From positions 4,074,386 through 4,138,385 of the forward strand of contig CM055062.1 in assembly GCA_029204045.2 (NCBI GenBank): 64,000 nt of DNA, given 5' to 3'. The notes beneath the pieces were generated by a model, which was not told the origin of the DNA, did no database searches, and saw only the letters and a list, made by a program, of their open reading frames with translations. Source of the DNA: Tillandsia leiboldiana. Taxonomy: Eukaryota > Streptophyta > Magnoliopsida > Poales > Bromeliaceae. The position numbers were made by a program, and so were the translations under genes. This document shows, piece after piece, positions 58,634 to 64,000 of this stretch; the stretch's first letter is position 1, and every line of letters begins with the position of its first letter.

Positions 58634-59031
58634 GTTTTATTAGAAGGTGTCCATGTGTGTCCGTGTTCTAATTTTTTTGAAACTGTCGTGTCTCGTGTTC
58701 TATGTCAGTGTCCGTGACATCTATATATTGTGCTTGTACAGCTGCTATACTTGGCATTTATAACTCCTGTAGTGTATGACTTCTACAACTATGACATTGA
58801 GAAGCTGGAATTTGTGCAACTCTTTATCAAGTTCACCCAGGTGAGAAGCTGTTTCATAAATTCATGTGTTGTAAAATTTTCAAGTTTCCGCAAAACCAAA
58901 ACGAAGTTTCCTTTGAATCTTTCTTGCAGAATTTGGCACTCTTCGGCGCACTGCTTTTCTTCCTGGGAATGAAGAACTCCATCCCAAAACGGCAGCCTAA
59001 GAAGAAGGCTCCCAAACCAAAGACAAATTAA
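54715..59031 (+). CDS. HR-like lesion-inducing protein, five exons, 157 aa
   Basis: Exons 54715-54782, 57488-57602, 57696-57785, 58742-58840 and 58930-59031, all with GT-AG borders and compatible phases, give 157 residues, the usual length of this small plant family (Pfam HR_lesion). Family members were found as inducers of hypersensitive-like lesions when overexpressed; the biochemical role is not established. The protein starts MGFVSFAGRVLFASVFLLSA, a membrane segment, followed by FGVDGGPAAKAL. More hydrophobic stretches lie at about 69-95 (IALKGLGGLLFIF) and 125-140 (LALFGALLFFLGMKNS). The C-terminus is Lys/Pro-rich (KRQPKKKAPKPKTN), which could keep it in the ER. Intron 1 is 2.7 kb and intron 3 is mostly nested transposons. 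Confidence 0.94.
56226..56250 (+). other. G-quadruplex-type motif in intron 1
   Basis: Four G-runs separated by ACT (GGGACTGGGGACTGGGGACTGGGGG, in two parts of fewer than 20 bases each: GGGACTGGGG and ACTGGGGACTGGGGG). It lies on the sense strand of the lesion-inducing gene. Confidence 0.7.
57920..58722. mobile_element. MITE in intron 3 with GTATCACGGACAC ends, hosting a second element
   Basis: The left end GTATCACGGACAC pairs with the right end GTGTCCGTGACAT. Inside are GTGTCC/GGACAC-rich words on both sides. An (AT)n tract in its middle was the target of the foldback element at 58057. Confidence 0.6.
58057..58597. mobile_element. Foldback MITE nested in intron 3, 541 bp
   Basis: The ends TAGCTAGGCTTGTGTGC and ACACAAGTCCTACTA pair, and the arms continue for more than 120 bp (GATGTTGGGACTTC, GAATGGACGAT, CTTGATCTAGA). 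The left arm has a palindrome ACGGAGGCCTCCGT at 58083-58096. (AT)n lies on both sides. It is the same family as the fragment at 8748-9085. Confidence 0.8.
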
Positions 59032-59184
59032 GATTTAGACCACCATAGCGATCGGTACCTATAATGTTGGTTCGGTGAATCCCTCTATACTGGATGAATA
59101 TTTAAACTTTACTGGGCCGTTCAGGTCGCAGATTGTTCTTGGCAAATTCACAGTGGGGGTGTAGTCCTTGGGAGATCTGAATGT

Positions 59185-59212
59185 GGGGGGGGGGGGGGGG
59201 GGGGGGGGGGGG
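59185..59212. repeat. Poly(G) run, 28 bases
   Basis: An uninterrupted G run in the 3' flank, about 150 bp after the stop codon, probably within the 3'UTR. Confidence 0.9.
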
Positions 59213-59556
59213 AATTAGGAGTTGTCAGCAGGCATGTATCACCATATACTTGTTCTTTGATTCAGAAACCATACTGTTGTTCCTGTAGGTTAAAACTCAG
59301 TTCTTTAGTTTGTTTTCACAACATAATGTTATTGGCTGTATTAAGACTTGGTTTCAGTTTTCGCGAACCAACGCCCGGCATTTTGTTCGTTCGCAAAAGC
59401 GCAGCAGGCAAGCACTTCCCGGTCTCGCAAATGACTCCTTATTAGTCATCTTTCATCAGTTGTGCATTCTGCTGCTTTACTTACTTCTGTGGAGAATTGA
59501 CTGTAAGAAACATCATTGAGTGGGCATGTCATGTGAGATTCCATTAGTCCCTTTTA

Positions 59557-60516
59557 GGCTGCGTTTGGTTCGGGTATAAGTTGAAAACTAGTTATTTCTG
59601 AGATAGGTATAAGTTCAGATACAAGTATGAATTAAAGTAATTTTGTGTTTGATTGAGTATAAGAGTTATACCGGAAATAAGAAAATTTATTTTTGGTAAG
59701 TTAAAGAGGAATAAGAAGAATAGAGGGATTAAAATTTTAATTTAAGATAAAAATTTTACTGATATGATTTTAAATATTTAATTTAAAATATTTATTAAAA
59801 AAATTATTAAAATTTATATTTTTTCTTAAATATATAAAAAATTATTTTAAAAAATTTTGGTTTTTGAAAATTTATAAATTTTTAAAAATTTAAAATTTTG
59901 TCTATAAAAATAGGTATAAATTTAAATTTTTTTAAAATTTGGTATAAATTTATTAAAAATTAAAGTTAAATATTTGTATAAATTTAAAATTTAATAAATT
60001 TTAAAATTTTATAAATTTGTAAATTTATTAAAAATTAAAGTTAAAAATTTATAAATATTAAAAATTTTAATTTTAATTGTCTCCAAAAATTACAAAAGTG
60101 GGAACAGAAATTTTAATTTTAAAATTAGTATAAATTTGAAAAAAAAAATTATAAAAAAATTTGTATAAATTTAAAAAGTATAAAATTAATAAATTTTAAA
60201 AAAAATTAAAAAAATTAAATTTTTAGATTTATTAAAAAGTAAGTTAAAAATTTTAAAATTTATAAAATAGAAAAAATAAATTTTATAAATTTAAATATCT
60301 TATCATTTAAAAAAATTTAATTTTTTTTAAAAAAAATAAACAACAGGTGGAACAGCAGTTCCACCATTGGGAGGGGAACCGCTGTTCCCCCTTATACTGG
60401 GTTATCCCGAGATAACCCGGTATGGGGGAAACAGCTGTCCCCCATCCCTTTTTCTCGTTTGGGTATAAGGGGGGATAACCCCCTTATCCCCCTTATACTA
60501 GTACCCAAACGCAGCC
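59557..60516. mobile_element. PIF/Harbinger-like non-autonomous element, 960 bp
   Basis: The ends GGCTGCGTTTGGTTCGGG and CCCAAACGCAGCC are inverted repeats, flanked on both sides by TTA (59554-59556 and 60517-60519), the standard three-base duplication of this superfamily. Subterminal GGTATAAG words recur at both ends. The interior (59750-60330) is A/T-rich and non-coding. Confidence 0.88.
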
Positions 60517-60519
60517 TTA

Positions 60520-60862
60520 TTGGATAAAAAAAGAATTGTGTGTGGTATCGGCGCCTACGCCTCATATCAAACGATTGTATGTTTGTGCGATTGAGTCGTC
60601 GTTAAACGGGCACAATAAATTATCGTTAAAAATAATCAAATTATTAGTATTAAAAATAATTAAATTAAAAGCGATCAAATTAACTATAGATATAATAAAT
60701 CGTCAAATTAACAACGAGCGCCGTCACTAAAAGCTACCAAATTATTAGTCACTAAAAACAACCAAACTAAATTAAATAATTTTTCATATTCTTATTTTCG
60801 TCGTTGTTAGTGTAATTAAAAGAAAAAAATCCTGATTTGAAATTTTTAGTACCTTTTTTCTT
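60520..60862. other. AT-rich intergenic DNA
   Basis: 60600-60780 has repeated CAAATTAA/CGTTAAA words; no gene seen. Confidence 0.5.
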
Positions 60863-61131
60863 GGGTTCATTGTATACAGGTCCCTGAAAATAGGTCGAAT
60901 AGCAAATATAATCCTATAAAATTTAACTTTTCATATTTATTCCTTTAAAAATCCTAAGTTATTCATATCTACTCCTCTGGTTTATTACCGTTTAGAAATT
61001 ATTTATATTTTAACAGAATAGAGGTGAAATGACTTTTTTGCCCATATAAATATATCCCTCCAAAAGCAAAACTTTTATACTTGTTGCAAAAATGTCCCTC
61101 TCCAAAAATCCCAACGGTCATCTCCTTCATC

Positions 61132-61139
61132 TATAAAAG
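61132..61139 (+). promoter_or_regulatory. TATA box of the MULE plus-strand gene
   Basis: TATAAAAG lies 132 bp upstream of the GRF start codon, inside the MULE arm. Confidence 0.5.
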
Positions 61140-61270
61140 AAGAATCCAACCCACTATTAAAGCCAACATTCCTCTATATAATATTTTGATTTTTCCATTC
61201 ATTTTTTTCTATTAATCTCCGACCGCTTTATTTTTCCATCTTTTTCTCTCCTCTAATAAATTGTTTTTTT

Positions 61271-61410
61271 ATGATGAGTGAAAGATCGGTAGATTCTTCG
61301 CATAGCATCCAAATTTCCAAGTGTGATTGCTTTAAAACTTGTAAAATTTGGGTTTCAAAGCAGCCGCACACTAGAGGTCGTCGATTTTATGGGTGTTCAA
61401 ACTGGGGGGT
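61271..61410 (+). pseudogene. GRF-type zinc-finger protein, first exon or remnant
   Basis: Two adjacent ATGs open a frame with a GRF-type finger: C18-D-C20, then 15 residues, TRGRRFYGC (G36-R37-R38-F39, C42), and NWG. The family consensus is C-x-C...NPGR-x-F-x-C...C-x-F-x-W. After codon 46 a GTAAGA donor follows at 61411, or the finger was simply disrupted: ACTACTTTTAT repeats and then TTTAGATGGATG (FRWM-like) follow at 61415-61450, and the fourth Cys is missing. GRF fingers are nucleic-acid-binding modules, found in many small plant proteins of unknown role. Whether it is a functional gene of the element is not clear. Confidence 0.6.
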
Positions 61411-61584
61411 AAGACAACTACTACTTTATCACTACTTTTATTACTACTTTTAGATGGATGTCTTGCAATCTCACCTCGCATATTGAATGAGGTCCACTTA
61501 CTTCTGCTGAAAATTCATCACTCCATAGCACCTCATATTGACCCAAACCCTACAGATTGTGAAGATTAGATAGGATAACTTATC

Positions 61585-61755
61585 ACAGCATTGTAGCATT
61601 GCAGTGAGCATTGCAGCATTGCATTGCATTGCAGTGAGTATTGCAACAGTTTCATTGCATTGCAGTGAACATTGCAACAGTTTCATTGCATTGCAGTGAA
61701 CTTTGCAGCATTGCGGCATTGCACTTAACATTGCAGTGAGCATTACAACAGAACC
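61585..61755. repeat. Minisatellite of CATTGCAGTGA units
   Basis: At least three copies of a 26-bp unit (CATTGCAGTGAACATTGCAACAGTTT, written here as CATTGCAGTGAACATTGC plus AACAGTTT) with further partial GCATTGCA units on both sides. It lies between the two convergent MULE genes; a stray unit recurs near 61912. Confidence 0.8.
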
Positions 61756-61970
61756 ATTAGAAAACTTCCTTCATTTGCATAAAGTTTACACAAAGAAAAC
61801 TATAAAACTATAGCAGCTAGACAATTAGTAAGTTATTAACTCTTTATACATATTCATTATGATGTAAATTGTAGATGTATGCCCTATAGGAACAAAAAAA
61901 AATAGAAACAACATTGCAGTGAGCAAAATAGCATTAGACAAAATGAAAATCAGAGTTAGAACTAACTTAC

Positions 61971-63989
61971 CTTGCTTATCTTGTTTACATGTTTGATTAC
62001 TGTTGGTACAATTTCATGATCCTACTTTCTTGCTCTATTTCTTCTCTCATCCATCTTAACCATTATTTTTTGTCGGATAGTGTCGAACATGTCAATCAAT
62101 GGGCTATACCTATCGTTAGAAATCTATACATTGAATGATTCAGAAATATTATTGGTCAAGTAATCACACTTAGCATTTGTCCCAAATTTACTTCGACTCC
62201 ACAAATAGCTATGGTTCTCCCATAAGTACTCAATAGTCATTGGGTTTGCTTCATACACCTTAGCAATGCTAGCTTCATAAACATTCTGTTTATACGCTCT
62301 TACTGTAGCCCACAAATTATCTTTATAGCAATCTTCACGAAATTTTTTTTTGAAGTTGCTATAAAGATGACGCATACATTCTCTCTATGTTCAATTCTTG
62401 GATAAACAACTTGAACGGACTCATCTAAACCTTTTTGTCTATTAGAGGAGAACACTAGGCCTTCGGGTTCTCCTATAACAATCTTCAACCCATGAAGAAA
62501 CCATTCCCAACGGTTAGAGTTCTCCGACTCGACAACACCAAAAGCAACCGAAAAAATTGATTTATTTTCGTCGATACTTGTAGCTGCTATGAGCACTCCT
62601 CTATGCTTTCCTTTGAGATGACATCCATCTAATGCAATATAAGGTCTACATCCAATGAGGAATCCTTGAATGCAGCCACCAAAAGCAATAAAAATTCGTT
62701 GAAAATGATACTTTTGATTAATAACTTGCAACTTTATCTCCACATGATTACCGTGATTTCTTCTAACAATTTCTTCCTTGAAATCAAAAATTCTTTTATA
62801 CGATTCCCACTTCCCATGGATTTTAGACATTGCCATTTCTTTTTCTCTAAAGACCTTGCAATAAGTCAAGTCCACATGATATTTTTGTTGCGATCTTTTA
62901 CGCAATTCGGTTGTAGACAAATCTCCTTCCAACCGTAGCCACTCGATGACCCTATTGCACACCCAAGCTTATATTGCTACTTTGTTCTTACACCTATTGA
63001 CAGATGTACATGTGTGCTATTCTTGCAAAGTTTTCACCTATAATAAAAATGCTAGTTAGAAATACAAGTAATTTATAAATGTGTGATGCTAAAAATACAT
63101 TTTAAAAATAGGATAATATAAGTGTTACCTGAAAAGCTAAAGAATCTTGAAGTCTAGATACATGGATTCGCCACTTGCAATTAGATTTTGAGCATCTTGC
63201 AGTTACCCTCGAAAGATCACCTTTTTGTAGCTTGTACTTAAACTTATTTAATAGGCCAAAATGAGTCAGTGCATTTCTAAATAAAGCTACATTTGGTTAC
63301 TTTGCTCCTATCTCCATAATAGGATTATTCTTGTCATATGGAATTGCCTCTCCATGATCTATATTAACCCTTTCCTCTAAATCAGTGTTATCACTTTCAA
63401 GGGAATGAAAGCTATCTTCACTTAAAATTGCATCTGATTCACCAATTGGTTCTTCATTTGTTATTTTTTACCAACTGTTTCTTCATTTGCTAATCCTTCA
63501 CCAGCCCCAACCCCTAAATCAAATTATCAAATTCACCAACTGCTTCTTCATTTGTTACTTTTTCACCAATATCACCAACTTCATCACCAACATCATCGCC
63601 AACATCATCACCAACATCACCAACTGCTTCTTCATTTGTTACTTTTTCACCAATATCACCAACTTCATCACCAACATCATCACCAACATCACCAACTGCT
63701 TCTTCATTGTCATCATCATCATCATTCATGCCAACCTTGGCCCTGTCCACATCAGTGTTGGTGTCTTCCACACTAGGCATAAGAACACTAGTTTCTCCAC
63801 CAATATAGTTTAACGGAATACCATTCGTTTGAATGGTTATAAATATTTTCACTTCCTTCATATCTTTGTATATGGAAAATATAGCCTTGAATTCATACTT
63901 TGTTAATACTTGAATGAATTTCTTCGGCTTAACATTTCTTGCTACATACCATACCCCAATATTCTCCGTAATATCCCAATCTCATAGTG
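61971..63989 (-). pseudogene. MULE transposase, decayed, 5' end outside the window
   Basis: Read right to left: an N-terminal segment with YIGGET (63861 down), an acidic VGDDVGDEVGD repeat region, a MuDR-type DNA-binding domain (NALTHFGLLNKFKYKL, RCSKSNCKWRIHVS), an intron at 63038-63128, and a MULE catalytic domain at 62962-62300. The first catalytic Asp is kept (LDGCHLKG, 62627-62629), but the second is Asn (SSNRQKGL, 62441-62443). A frameshift follows near 62375. Two Trp codons are TAG (62124-62126 and 62022-62024), and there are stops just upstream of 62962. A GTAAGT donor ends the exon at 61971; the C-terminal SWIM finger is not visible. The protein would cut and paste the element, but this copy cannot. 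Confidence 0.85.
63537..63715 (-). repeat. Tandem repeat coding for an acidic VGD(D/E) tract
   Basis: Units 63537-63620 (84 bp), 63621-63692 (72 bp) and a partial third start CAACTGCTTCTTCATTTG. They encode EEAVGDVGDDVGDDVGDEVG-like protein repeats within the transposase N-terminal region. Unit lengths are multiples of three. Confidence 0.85.
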
Positions 63990-64000
63990 ATCGTATATCT

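Larger units (their letters stand above)
60863..63989. mobile_element. Decayed Mutator-like element, left part
   Basis: The left terminus (GGGTTCATTGTATACAGG) and the next roughly 290 bp follow the arm of the MITE at 50894-51422, including AAATTTAACTTTTCATATTTATTCC, GAAATGACTTTTTTGCCC and AATGTCCCTCTCCAAAAATC (each shown in pieces under 25 bases in the element, shared in order). It carries a plus-strand GRF zinc-finger gene and a convergent minus-strand MULE transposase. The right terminus lies beyond the window. Confidence 0.8.

Noticed and set aside
61498..61743. Cys/Met-rich minus-strand frame
   Set aside because: It is a translation of the GCATTGCA minisatellite.

Overview
This is a nuclear window from a flowering plant. 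Two intron-containing, conserved plant genes (ATG9 and an HR-like lesion-inducing protein) sit in AT-rich DNA packed with Ty3/gypsy, Ty1/copia, Mutator-like, hAT-like and PIF/Harbinger-like elements. The style of the repeats and of the 5' ends with (CT)n tracts suggests a monocot, perhaps a commelinid such as pineapple. The species is a guess that the sequence alone cannot prove.

Layout. 1-8122: 3' part of a Ty3/gypsy chromovirus of the Tekay/Del type (broken reverse transcriptase/RNase H, open integrase plus chromodomain), followed by an unusually long 3' LTR. That LTR carries a G-box repeat array, a 26-bp perfect palindrome and a TATA box. 8123-12677: AT-rich intergenic DNA with MITEs and foldback elements. 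12678-28723: a Ty1/copia element on the minus strand, present twice, on either side of a 100-N gap. The two blocks (12678-20662 and 20763-28723) match end to end and both get noisier toward the gap, so this is most likely one locus read into two overlapping contig ends. 28724-30900: microsatellites, a foldback element and a MITE. 30900-42081: ATG9 (nine coding exons, 879 aa) with a probable long 5'UTR intron; several introns carry hAT-like and other repeats. 42082-54600: intergenic DNA with many copies of one Mutator-type MITE family, a solo LTR inserted inside one of them, a hAT-like MITE and a Harbinger-like element with a GC-rich, gene-like insert. 54715-59031: HR-like lesion-inducing protein (five exons, 157 aa), with nested MITEs in intron 3. 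59557-60516: a PIF/Harbinger-like element with TTA target duplication. 60863-63989 (right edge): left part of a decayed Mutator-like element with a plus-strand GRF zinc-finger gene and a convergent minus-strand transposase pseudogene.

How parts relate. The two cellular genes are independent: ATG9 is an autophagy membrane protein, the other a small membrane protein tied to hypersensitive-type cell death. The main relationships are among the transposons. The 529-bp MITE at 50894-51422 shares its long terminal repeat with the MULE at 60863, so the latter is its plausible parent lineage. A second MITE family (ends GAGCAATGCTA/GGAAAATGCTA, 9-bp target duplications) has at least ten traces, including a 43-bp minimal copy. 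Decayed coding regions of both the copia element and the MULE carry G-to-A changes (Trp to TAG, Cys to Tyr, catalytic Asp to Asn), as expected for deamination of methylated cytosines.
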